Positions 1 through 6,193 of a stretch of 6,843 bases of DNA are shown here, piece after piece. Origin of the DNA: an uncultured Clostridia bacterium (lineage in GTDB: Bacteria > Bacillota > Clostridia > Oscillospirales > Acutalibacteraceae); contig CAMHPW010000056.1 of NCBI GenBank assembly GCA_946187095.1, positions 1-6,843 on the forward strand. Direction: 5' to 3'. Every line of letters begins with the position of its first letter. Position 1 is the stretch's first letter. Position numbers and translations under genes: made by a program. Below the pieces are notes generated by a model that did no database searches, was not told the DNA's origin, and worked only from the letters and a program-made list of their open reading frames with translations.

Positions 1-281
1 TGTTGGCTTGTAAATGGATATTGGCAGAGGGTACACCGCCCCCTATGCTTTTTTCGGAATTAGTCGAAAAATATCTGGAAGATGAATTAAAGCCAGATGT
101 TGAAAGACTTGTCGAAATAAAAATGAAGTCCCCCGAAATAACAACAGGAAATAAAATGGCAAGCCTTAACGCCTATATCGAAAAAAGCATTGCGGATATA
201 GAAATACAGCTTGAAAATCTGCCGTATGAAAAAGAGAGAAATTGGGAAGATTTGAATAAAATATTCTTGTCAATCGTTTGA
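1..281 (+). CDS. C-terminal end of a probable nucleotidyltransferase-family protein (YcgL/COG3541-like), cut by window edge
   Basis: An open frame runs in from the left edge (in frame from base 3) and ends at TGA 279-281, giving 92 residues. No ribosome binding site or start can be seen, so the true start lies outside the window and the TTG at base 3 is not a credible start. The tail contains LACKWILAEGTPPP, then a charged helical stretch with KPDVERLVEIKMKSPE, then a Leu/Glu-rich helix. This resembles, from memory, the C-terminal helical region of predicted nucleotidyltransferases of the YcgL group, where a conserved 'xxW...PPxxF' segment precedes a helical tail. The catalytic N-terminal GS...D.D region would be upstream and cannot be checked. 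The assignment is therefore a family resemblance only, and no substrate can be proposed. The pyrE promoter overlaps its last codons. Confidence 0.45.
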   Translation, partial: LACKWILAEGTPPPMLFSELVEKYLEDELKPDVERLVEIKMKSPEITTGNKMASLNAYIEKSIADIEIQLENLPYEKERNWEDLNKIFLSIV

Positions 282-295
282 AAATATGTTATGAT
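267..295 (+). promoter_or_regulatory. Sigma-A type promoter for pyrE
   Basis: A -35 TTGTCA (267-272) and a -10 TATGAT (290-295) are separated by exactly 17 nt, and a TG dinucleotide at 287-288 makes an extended -10. Transcription would start near 302, leaving a leader of only about 26 nt before the pyrE ATG. The promoter overlaps the stop codon of the upstream gene, so pyrE is probably transcribed independently of it. The leader is too short for a PyrR-type attenuator. Confidence 0.75.
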
Positions 296-327
296 ACAGA
301 TATCAAATATCATGGAGGGTTTTATCA

Positions 328-1002
328 ATGGAACAGTACAAAAAAGAGTTTATTGAATTCATGGTGGATTGTCAGGTCTTGAAATTCGGTGATTTTGTCA
401 CAAAAAGCGGCAGAAAAACTCCGTTTTTCGTCAATACGGGCTTTTACAGGACAGGTGCACAGCTCCGCAGACTCGGTCAGTATTATGCAGAAGCTATCAA
501 TAATACTTTCGGCTTGGATTTTGATGTGCTTTTCGGACCTGCCTACAAGGGTATACCGCTTTCCGTTGCCGCAACTATCGCTATCAGTGAGAAATTCAAC
601 AAGGATATCAAATACTGCTCAAACCGCAAGGAAATCAAAGACCACGGTGACACGGGCATTCTTTTGGGAAGTCCCATTTCTGACGGCGATAAAGTCGTTA
701 TCATAGAGGACGTTACCACGGCAGGTACTTCTATCGAGGAAACTTTGCCGATTATCAAGGCTCAGGGAAATGTAAATCCCATTGGACTTGTGGTATCCGT
801 TGACAGAATGGAACGTGGCAAAGGCTCAAAGAGTGCATTGAGCGAAATCGAAGAAAATTACGGCTTGAAAACAACTGCCATCGTAACAATGGGTGAAGTC
901 GTTGAACATCTCTATAACAAAGAATACAACGGCAGAGTTGTAATTGATGACAAGCTGAAAGCCGCTATTGATGATTACTATGCACTGTACGGCGTGAAAT
1001 AA
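328..1002 (+). CDS. pyrE: Orotate phosphoribosyltransferase
   Basis: PyrE joins orotate to PRPP to give orotidine 5'-monophosphate and pyrophosphate, the fifth step of de novo pyrimidine synthesis, in the cytosol. The 224-residue product has the type I phosphoribosyltransferase PRPP-binding motif at about residues 123-135 (VVIIEDVTTAGTS). It also has the mobile catalytic loop RKEIKDHG at 100-107 with its conserved Lys and His, and the N-terminal SGRKTPFFVNTG segment of the orotate enzymes. The length fits the longer clostridial form. The start is set by GGAGGG at 314-319, 8 nt before ATG 328. The gene has its own promoter and is followed by a terminator, so it appears monocistronic here, away from the other pyr genes. 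The only other pyrimidine gene in the window is cdd, in a separate transcription unit. Confidence 0.96.
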   Translation: MEQYKKEFIEFMVDCQVLKFGDFVTKSGRKTPFFVNTGFYRTGAQLRRLGQYYAEAINNTFGLDFDVLFGPAYKGIPLSVAATIAISEKFNKDIKYCSNRKEIKDHGDTGILLGSPISDGDKVVIIEDVTTAGTSIEETLPIIKAQGNVNPIGLVVSVDRMERGKGSKSALSEIEENYGLKTTAIVTMGEVVEHLYNKEYNGRVVIDDKLKAAIDDYYALYGVK

Positions 1003-1020
1003 GAGTGAAGTTTGGAGAGT

Positions 1021-1050
1021 GGAGAGTGGCATTCGCTTTCCACTCTTTTT
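1021..1050 (+). terminator. Rho-independent terminator after pyrE
   Basis: AGAGTGG (1023-1029) pairs perfectly with CCACTCT (1040-1046) around a 10-nt loop. Two G-T pairs can extend the base, and five T residues follow at 1046-1050. It lies 20 nt after the pyrE stop and just upstream of the rimO promoter. The left arm is part of a tandem repeat GGAGAGT x2 (1014-1027). Confidence 0.8.
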
Positions 1051-1053
1051 ATG

Positions 1054-1082
1054 TTGTAATTTCAGGAAAAGTGTAATATAAT
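1054..1082 (+). promoter_or_regulatory. Sigma-A type promoter for the rimO-pgsA-hydrolase unit
   Basis: TTGTAA (1054-1059) and a consensus TATAAT (1077-1082) are separated by 17 nt. The start of transcription would be near 1089, giving a leader of roughly 27 nt before the rimO ATG at 1116. The -35 lies 3 nt beyond the T-tract of the pyrE terminator, so the two transcription units are packed tightly together. Confidence 0.75.
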
Positions 1083-1115
1083 GGGAATATATTTTAAAAT
1101 CAGGGGGATATGAAA

Positions 1116-2444
1116 ATGAATGAAAGAGTAGGAATGGTATGTCTTGGCTGTGCCAAAAACCGTGTTGACGGTGAAATGATGTTATATAAATTGCGTGAGG
1201 CAGGCTATGAATTGGTGGCAGACGTTGCCAACAGTGAAGTTGCGATAGTAAATACCTGCGGATTTATCGAAGATGCCAAGCAGGAAAGCATTGATGAAAT
1301 CCTCGAACTTGCCGAACTTAAAAAAGAAGGCAAAATAAAGGCTATTATCGTTACAGGCTGTCTTGCGGAGAGATATCAGACGGAAGTCATGAAAGAATTG
1401 TATGAAGTTGATGCTGTCATCGGAATCGGTGCCAATCAGAATATTGCCGAAGTTGTCAAAGAAGTCCTTGACGGCAAAAAACAGGAATTATTCCCCGATA
1501 AAGAAGATTTAACTTTATGCGGCGGCAGAGTCAGAACAACGCCTTTTTATTATGCCTATCTCAAAATAGCAGAGGGCTGCGATAATAAGTGTACCTATTG
1601 TGCAATCCCCATGATAAGAGGTAAATTCAGAAGTCGTCCCATGGAAGATATTTTGCAGGAAGCAAGGGAACTTTCCGAAAAGGGCGTGAAAGAACTGATT
1701 TTAATTGCACAGGATACAAGCTATTACGGTGAAGATATCTACGGCAAGCCGTATTTGTCCGAACTTTTGAAAGAACTCTGCAAAATCGACAGCGTGAAAT
1801 ATTTGAGAGTTTTATACTGCTATCCCGAAAGAATGACAGATGAATTGATAGACACTTTTGCCAATGAAGAAAAAGTACTGAAATACATTGACATTCCTTT
1901 ACAGCACTGTAACGGAAACATATTGAAAAGAATGAACCGTCACGGCAACAGGGAAACTTTAACGGCATTGATAAACAAACTGCGTGAAAGAGTGCCTGAT
2001 ATCACTGTCAGAACGACTTTCATGACGGGATTCCCCGGCGAAACCGAAGAAGAATTTGCAGAACTGTCTGAGTTTGTGAATGAGATGAGATTTGAAAGAA
2101 TGGGCTGTTTTGCCTATTCCATGGAAGAAGATACCCCTGCGGCTAAAATGAAAGATCAGCTTGATGAAGAAACCAAAAAGCACCGTCAGGAGATACTCAT
2201 AGAACAGCAGCAAATCATCATGGCGGAAAATGCACAAAAAATGATAGGCAAAACTATCAAAGTATTGTGTGAGGGATTTGACAGGCTGGCGGAATGTTTC
2301 TTTGGCAGAAGTGCGGCAGATGCACCCGAAGTGGACGGCAAAGTATTTATCATAGCCGAAGATAAAAAGCCCAAAATCGGCGATATCGTGGAAGTGGAAA
2401 TCAGCGATACGCTTGACTGCGATTTAGTGGGAATCATGCATTAA
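1116..2444 (+). CDS. rimO: Ribosomal protein S12 (uS12) methylthiotransferase RimO
   Basis: RimO is a radical-SAM enzyme that methylthiolates the conserved aspartate of ribosomal protein S12 using two iron-sulfur clusters. The N-terminal UPF0004 (MTTase) domain shows its three cluster cysteines at residues 12 (LGCAKN), 48 (NTCGF) and 82 (VTGCLAERY). The radical-SAM motif CxxxCxxC is at C155, C159 and C162 (EGCDNKCTYCAIP). A TRAM-like domain occupies roughly residues 375-440. LGCAKN with the following VDGE, and the lack of a tRNA-type MiaB signature, favour RimO over MiaB. I chose ATG 1116 because the AGGGGG at 1102-1107 lies 8 nt before it; the in-frame ATG at 1110 is only 2 nt from that site. 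That gives 442 residues, normal for the family. It is the first gene of a unit with pgsA, a neighbour arrangement common in Firmicutes. Confidence 0.94.
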   Translation: MNERVGMVCLGCAKNRVDGEMMLYKLREAGYELVADVANSEVAIVNTCGFIEDAKQESIDEILELAELKKEGKIKAIIVTGCLAERYQTEVMKELYEVDAVIGIGANQNIAEVVKEVLDGKKQELFPDKEDLTLCGGRVRTTPFYYAYLKIAEGCDNKCTYCAIPMIRGKFRSRPMEDILQEARELSEKGVKELILIAQDTSYYGEDIYGKPYLSELLKELCKIDSVKYLRVLYCYPERMTDELIDTFANEEKVLKYIDIPLQHCNGNILKRMNRHGNRETLTALINKLRERVPDITVRTTFMTGFPGETEEEFAELSEFVNEMRFERMGCFAYSMEEDTPAAKMKDQLDEETKKHRQEILIEQQQIIMAENAQKMIGKTIKVLCEGFDRLAECFFGRSAADAPEVDGKVFIIAEDKKPKIGDIVEVEISDTLDCDLVGIMH

Positions 2445-2460
2445 AGAAAGGAATTTGAAA

Positions 2461-3027
2461 ATGAATCTGCCTAATAAACTGACGGTATTGAGATTGATTT
2501 TAGTGCCGTTTTATGTATTTTTTCTGTTAATGCCGATAATACCCCACCATTATTTGATTGCGTTAGTGATATTTGCAGTCGCTTCTTATACAGACCATCT
2601 TGATGGCAAAATTGCCCGTAAATATAACATGATAACGGATTTCGGAAAATTTGCGGACCCTCTGGCTGATAAAGTGATGATAGTATCAGCACTGGCATGT
2701 TTTGTGGAATTGGGCTTGACAAGTGCGGTTGCACTGATAATCATACTTGCAAGGGAGTTTACAGTAACTTCCATAAGGCTTGTTGCGTCAAGTCAGGGAA
2801 AAGTTGTTGCTGCAAATATCTGGGGAAAAGTCAAGACTGTTACACAAATCATAGCCGTATTTGTGATAATGCTTATGCAGTATTTAATTGAAATCAGTGT
2901 TATAGAAAATGCCTTGTGGGTGCGTATCGTTTGTGACGGTTTCATGTGGCTGTCGGTGTTCTTTACACTTTTGTCGGGAATTATCTACATAGTGCAGAAT
3001 TTTGAATTTATCAGAAATGCAAAATAA
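2461..3027 (+). CDS. pgsA: CDP-diacylglycerol--glycerol-3-phosphate 3-phosphatidyltransferase (PGP synthase)
   Basis: PgsA transfers the phosphatidyl group of CDP-diacylglycerol to glycerol-3-phosphate, giving phosphatidylglycerol phosphate and committing lipid to phosphatidylglycerol and cardiolipin in the cytoplasmic membrane. The 188-residue product carries the full CDP-alcohol phosphotransferase signature: D45xxD48G49xxA52R53, then eight residues, G62xxxD66xxxD70. Its four aspartates ligand the metal. Hydrophobic membrane segments lie near residues 7-24, 31-43, 72-95, 118-138 and 160-178. The N-terminus MNLPNKLTVLR is typical of PgsA. ATG 2461 has AAAGGA (2447-2452) 8 nt upstream; the in-frame TTG at 2455 is too close to that site. 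Only 16 nt separate it from rimO, so the two are cotranscribed. In many Firmicutes the next gene is cinA, which is not present here. Another CDP-alcohol transferase activity cannot be excluded by motif alone. Confidence 0.92.
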   Translation: MNLPNKLTVLRLILVPFYVFFLLMPIIPHHYLIALVIFAVASYTDHLDGKIARKYNMITDFGKFADPLADKVMIVSALACFVELGLTSAVALIIILAREFTVTSIRLVASSQGKVVAANIWGKVKTVTQIIAVFVIMLMQYLIEISVIENALWVRIVCDGFMWLSVFFTLLSGIIYIVQNFEFIRNAK

Positions 3028-3045
3028 TTGTTGGGAGAAAGCTGT

Positions 3046-3849
3046 ATGGACTTTGTGAAAGATAAATTATCAATAAACGGATTTTCAATGGAGTACCTGA
3101 AATTCGGTCACGGAAGAAATATTCTTGTTATCATTCCGGGAATTAGTGTACAGAGTGCTATATTATATCCTCTTTTTATAGCAAAGCAGTATAAATTATT
3201 TTGGAACGACTTCACAGTATATATATTTGACCGTCGAATGCAAGTGCCATCTGTTTATTCCGTCAGTGACATGGCTTATGACACAGCTCAGGCAATAAAA
3301 TATCTCGGACTTGAAAATATCAGTATTTTCGGAGCGTCACAGGGCGGAATGATAGCGATGGAAACAGCTTTGCAATATCCCAAACTTGTCAAAAGACTTG
3401 TTTTATGTTCAACAGCCATGCGTATAGATGAAGAACGCTTTTCTGTTATAGATGAGTGGATAAAATATGCTGAGAGCAATGACAAAAAATCTTTGTTTTT
3501 ATCATTTGGTGAAAAGATATATCCTAAAGATACTTTTGAAAAATTCAGGGAAGCACTTTGCGGGATAGCCGAAACAGTTTCCAAGGAAGAACTTGAAAGA
3601 TTTATTATAATAGCCGACGGAGCGAAAAATTTTGATATAACAGAAAAAGTTTCATCAATAAAATGTCCCGTTATGCTTGTAAGTGATAATGATGATAAAG
3701 TTTTCGGAACAGAGCCAACTTTGGAAATGGCTGAGATATTCAAGTCAAATAATAACTTTGAAATGGAGATATACAGCGGCTTTGGTCATGCAGTGTATGA
3801 TATGTCAAATGATTTCAAGGAAAAGATGTATCATTTTTTGATGAAATAA
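3046..3849 (+). CDS. Alpha/beta hydrolase of unknown substrate
   Basis: The 267-residue product has an alpha/beta-hydrolase fold plan and an apparently intact triad. The nucleophile is Ser98 in the elbow GASQGG (96-101). The acid is most likely Asp216 in SDNDDK (D214 or D217 are alternatives), and the base is His248 in GFGHAVYD. The oxyanion strand precedes IPGIS (30-34), and a short helical cap lies near 125-190. There is no signal peptide, so it is cytosolic. The family covers esterases, lipases, acyl hydrolases and others, so no substrate can be given. The start is ATG 3046 with GGGAG (3033-3037) 8 nt upstream; TTG codons at 3028 and 3031 precede the binding site. It follows pgsA by 18 nt and probably shares its transcript. 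It is markedly AT-rich: my hand count gives about 35% GC over 3061-3840 against about 48% for 4141-4560, which may mean acquisition by transfer. No GC-rich terminator follows it. Confidence 0.85.
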   Translation: MDFVKDKLSINGFSMEYLKFGHGRNILVIIPGISVQSAILYPLFIAKQYKLFWNDFTVYIFDRRMQVPSVYSVSDMAYDTAQAIKYLGLENISIFGASQGGMIAMETALQYPKLVKRLVLCSTAMRIDEERFSVIDEWIKYAESNDKKSLFLSFGEKIYPKDTFEKFREALCGIAETVSKEELERFIIIADGAKNFDITEKVSSIKCPVMLVSDNDDKVFGTEPTLEMAEIFKSNNNFEMEIYSGFGHAVYDMSNDFKEKMYHFLMK

Positions 3850-3899
3850 AAAATATTTTTTGGAAAGCTATTAACATTTCAAAAAAGATAGTGTATAAT
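3848..3899 (+). promoter_or_regulatory. Strong promoter with UP element driving the cys T-box leader
   Basis: TTAACA (3871-3876) and a consensus TATAAT (3894-3899) have a 17-nt spacer, and transcription should begin near 3906. Just upstream is the 14-bp palindrome AAAAAATATTTTTT (3848-3861), then GG and AAA (3864-3866). This matches the UP-element consensus (A-tract, mixed A/T, T-tract, then a proximal AAA). The proximal AAA sits exactly 4 nt before the -35; the distal tract is shifted by one base. The element overlaps the hydrolase stop codon. Confidence 0.75.
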
Positions 3900-3905
3900 A
3901 TGCGT

Positions 3906-4133
3906 ATATGGAAAAAGCGTTGATAAAGAGAAGTAACGGAGAATTGCTTTCCACAGAGAAATGCCGTCAGGTGAAAGGGCATTGTTAGCAATACCGTGAA
4001 ATGCACTTTTGAGCTTGCAGGGGGAAATGAGTATCTCTGTACGGCTGCCGCCGTTATCGGCAAATGAGTATGTTTACGGGTGGAACCGTGCAGTTTTGCT
4101 GTACCCCTATTTTCATTGGGGTACGGCTTTTTT
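3906..4133 (+). promoter_or_regulatory. T-box riboswitch, cysteine-specific (specifier TGC)
   Basis: This leader senses uncharged tRNA and controls read-through into cysE-cysS-cdd. Stem I can be traced. The base helix is AAGC (3915-3918) with GCTT (4013-4016), followed by a kink-turn GA/GA. AAAG (3925-3928) pairs with CTTT (4006-4009), and AGTA (3932-3935) forms the loop-E side. ACGG (3936-3939) pairs with CCGT (3994-3997), and ATTGCT (3943-3948) with AGCAAT (3987-3992). The distal part has AGAGA and GGTGAAA (3970-3976) between ATGCC and GGCAT. The specifier loop reads GAAATGCA, so the codon is TGC (4002-4004, Cys) with the usual purine after it. Stem III is probably TGCCG/CGGCA (4046-4062). 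The T-box core is GGGTGGAACCG (4078-4088). Its TGGA (4081-4084) would pair with the UCCA end of tRNA-Cys, whose discriminator is U. The antiterminator uses GTGCAG (4088-4093) with CTGTAC (4099-4104), plus GGG/CCC below the bulge. Confidence 0.93.
4098..4133 (+). terminator. Regulated terminator of the cys T-box
   Basis: Arms 4098-4107 and 4118-4127 form a 10-bp stem (one G-T pair) around the loop TATTTTCATT, followed by six T residues (4128-4133). The left arm includes CTGTACCCC, which is also the 3' strand of the antiterminator. The two structures are therefore mutually exclusive, as expected for a transcriptional T-box. Confidence 0.9.
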
Positions 4134-4148
4134 GATTGGGGGGAAAGT

Positions 4149-4802
4149 ATGTTTGACAAACTCAAAGCGGAACTCGATTCCATTATGGAACGTGATCCCG
4201 CCGCAAGAAGTCGTTTTGAAGTTTATACGCTGTATTCGGGCTTCAAAGCCGTCAGGGCTTACAGAAAGGCAAATTGGTTTTACCGCCATAACATGAAATA
4301 TATTGCAAGGTGGATTTCCCAGAGGGCAAGGCATAAAACGGGAATTGAGATTCACCCCGGGGCAACCATCGGCAAAGGCTTGTTTATCGACCACGGCATG
4401 GGCGTTGTTATCGGCGAAACCGCTGAAATCGGCGATTACTGCACGATATATCAGAATGTGACCTTGGGCGGTACGGGTAAAGACCATGGAAAACGTCACC
4501 CAACGCTTGGCAATAATGTCCTTGTGGGTGCAGGTGCAAGAGTACTCGGACCTTTCAAAGTCGGGGATAATGCCCGAATTGCGGCAGGTGCAGTCGTTTT
4601 GACGGAAGTGCCCGAAAATGCAACCGCTGTAGGCGTACCGGCTAAAATCGTCAGAATCAACGGCGAAAAACCAAAATGTCAGGAACTTGACCAGGTACAC
4701 ATTACAGACCCCGTTGCACAAAGATTCTGCACCCTTGAAGCCGAACTTGAATCGCTGAAACAGGAACTTGAAGAACTGAAAAGAAAGGAAAATGCCAGAT
4801 GA
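4149..4802 (+). CDS. cysE: Serine O-acetyltransferase
   Basis: CysE acetylates L-serine with acetyl-CoA to form O-acetylserine, the first dedicated step of cysteine synthesis, in the cytosol. The 217-residue product has a short N-terminal helical domain (about 1-60), then a left-handed beta-helix of hexapeptide repeats (about 65-185). It carries IHPGATIG (68-75), catalytic D81-H82 in IDHGMGVVIGE, and the GGTGK...KRHP loop with R116-H117. The length fits the short Bacillus/Clostridium form. Residues 196-210 show leucines at 196, 200, 203, 207 and 210, a short coiled coil. The chain ends Asn-Ala-Arg and lacks the terminal isoleucine that E. coli CysE uses to bind cysteine synthase. The start is ATG 4149 behind GGGGGG (4138-4143). 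A GTG at 4080 would lie inside the T-box core and is not a start. The T-box leader controls the gene, and its TGA overlaps the cysS ATG. Confidence 0.95.
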   Translation: MFDKLKAELDSIMERDPAARSRFEVYTLYSGFKAVRAYRKANWFYRHNMKYIARWISQRARHKTGIEIHPGATIGKGLFIDHGMGVVIGETAEIGDYCTIYQNVTLGGTGKDHGKRHPTLGNNVLVGAGARVLGPFKVGDNARIAAGAVVLTEVPENATAVGVPAKIVRINGEKPKCQELDQVHITDPVAQRFCTLEAELESLKQELEELKRKENAR

Positions 4803-6193
4803 AAATTTACAACACCATGACCAGACAAAAAGAGGAGTTACAGACCATTACGCCGAATGAAGTGAAAATATACGCCTGCGGTCCCACGGTCTATAATTTC
4901 ATTCATATCGGAAATGCAAGACCGATTTGTGTATTCGACACTTTCAGGAGATATCTCGAATACAGGGGCTACAAAGTCACTTTTGTACAGAATTTTACCG
5001 ACATTGATGATAAGATAATCAAGAGGGCAAATGAGGAAAACAGCGATTATTTGACCGTATCCGAAAAGTATATTGCAGAGTATAAGAAAGACGCTAAAGG
5101 CTTGAATGTCCGTGAGGCAAGCGTTCACCCCCGTGCAACAGAAAATGTACAGCAGATAATTGACATGGTGAAAACTCTTGAAGAAAAAGGCTATGCCTAT
5201 TCCACGGAATACGGTGATGTTTATTTCCGTACAAACAAATTCAAGGAGTACGGCAAATTATCCCATCAGCCTTTGGAAGATCTGGAGGCAGGTGCAAGGA
5301 TTCAGATAGGCGAAACAAAGGAAGATCCGATGGATTTCGCCTTGTGGAAAGGTGCAAAGCCCGGTGAACCGTCATGGGATTCCCCGTGGGGCAAGGGCAG
5401 ACCGGGCTGGCATATCGAATGTTCGACAATGGCAAAGAGATATCTGGGTGAAACCATTGATATTCACTGCGGCGGTCAGGACTTGGTATTCCCCCACCAT
5501 GAAAACGAAATTGCACAAAGTGAATGCTGCAACGGCGTTCCCTTTGCACATTACTGGATGCATAACGGCTATATCAATGTCGATAACAGAAAAATGTCAA
5601 AATCATTGAATAATTTCTTTACCGTCAGGGACGTTGCCGAAACATACGGCTATGAACCTATCCGATATTTAATGCTGTCATCTCATTACAGAAGTCCCAT
5701 CAATTATTCCGTTGATATCATTGAACAGTGCAAAGCCGCATTGGAAAGGCTGTATAACTGCCGTGACGATTTGAAATTCCTCATGGAAAATTCACCTTCG
5801 GGCGAAAAAGACGGTGAAGATAAAATCAAAGAAATTCTTCTGAAGAATAAAGAGGATTTCATCACGGCTATGGACGATGATTTCAATACGGCAGACGGTA
5901 TCACGGCATTGTTTGAATTGGCAAGGGATATCAATACAAATGTCAGTGCAAAGACGAATCCGTCAAAGGAATTGTGTGAATTTGCCCTGAATCTGTATAA
6001 TGAATTAGCGGATGTATTAGGCTTGCTGTATGTCGAAAAAGACAGCGTGGAAGATGACGTGCAGGCACTCATTGAACAGAGAAATGCCGCAAGAAAAAAT
6101 AAAGACTGGGCATTGGCTGATAAGATTCGTGACGAACTCAAAGCAAGGGGTATCACGATAAAAGATACTCCGAATGGTACGATAATCGTATGA
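4799..6193 (+). CDS. cysS: Cysteinyl-tRNA synthetase
   Basis: CysS charges tRNA-Cys with cysteine using ATP, a class Ia enzyme of the cytosol. The 464-residue product has the HIGH-type motif HIGN at 36-39 and KMSKS at 265-269. It also has the zinc ligands C27 (ACGPTV), C208 (HIECS), H233 and E237 (FPHHENE) that let it reject serine. The N-terminal motif MKIYNTMTRQKE is typical of the family. The C-terminal helical anticodon-binding part includes a Lys/Arg-rich end (RNAARKNKDWALADKIRDEL) also conserved in the family. The length is normal. ATG 4799 overlaps the cysE stop (ATGA 4799-4802), with AAAGGA (4784-4789) 9 nt upstream inside cysE, so translation is probably coupled. The enzyme's product is the signal read by the leader: charged tRNA-Cys should shut the unit down. 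Confidence 0.98.
   Translation: MKIYNTMTRQKEELQTITPNEVKIYACGPTVYNFIHIGNARPICVFDTFRRYLEYRGYKVTFVQNFTDIDDKIIKRANEENSDYLTVSEKYIAEYKKDAKGLNVREASVHPRATENVQQIIDMVKTLEEKGYAYSTEYGDVYFRTNKFKEYGKLSHQPLEDLEAGARIQIGETKEDPMDFALWKGAKPGEPSWDSPWGKGRPGWHIECSTMAKRYLGETIDIHCGGQDLVFPHHENEIAQSECCNGVPFAHYWMHNGYINVDNRKMSKSLNNFFTVRDVAETYGYEPIRYLMLSSHYRSPINYSVDIIEQCKAALERLYNCRDDLKFLMENSPSGEKDGEDKIKEILLKNKEDFITAMDDDFNTADGITALFELARDINTNVSAKTNPSKELCEFALNLYNELADVLGLLYVEKDSVEDDVQALIEQRNAARKNKDWALADKIRDELKARGITIKDTPNGTIIV

Noticed and set aside
296..327. PyrR-type attenuator upstream of pyrE
   Set aside because: The predicted transcript start is near 302, leaving about 26 nt before the ATG. No anti-antiterminator or terminator hairpin can fit.
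2455..3045. TTG starts for pgsA (2455) and the hydrolase (3028)
   Set aside because: Both sit at or upstream of the ribosome binding sites. The ATG codons at 2461 and 3046 have 8-nt spacing from theirs.
3848..3861. AAAAAATATTTTTT as a terminator for the hydrolase
   Set aside because: It has no G-C pairs and no proper stem-loop. It fits better as the UP element of the following promoter.
4080..4148. Upstream in-frame GTG start for cysE (240 residues)
   Set aside because: The GTG lies in the T-box core and the added residues are translated antiterminator/terminator. ATG 4149 has a good ribosome binding site and gives the normal family length.
4113..4721. 202-codon minus-strand open frame opposite cysE
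   Set aside because: It is a shadow of a clearly conserved gene, has no recognisable motifs, and runs into the T-box structure.
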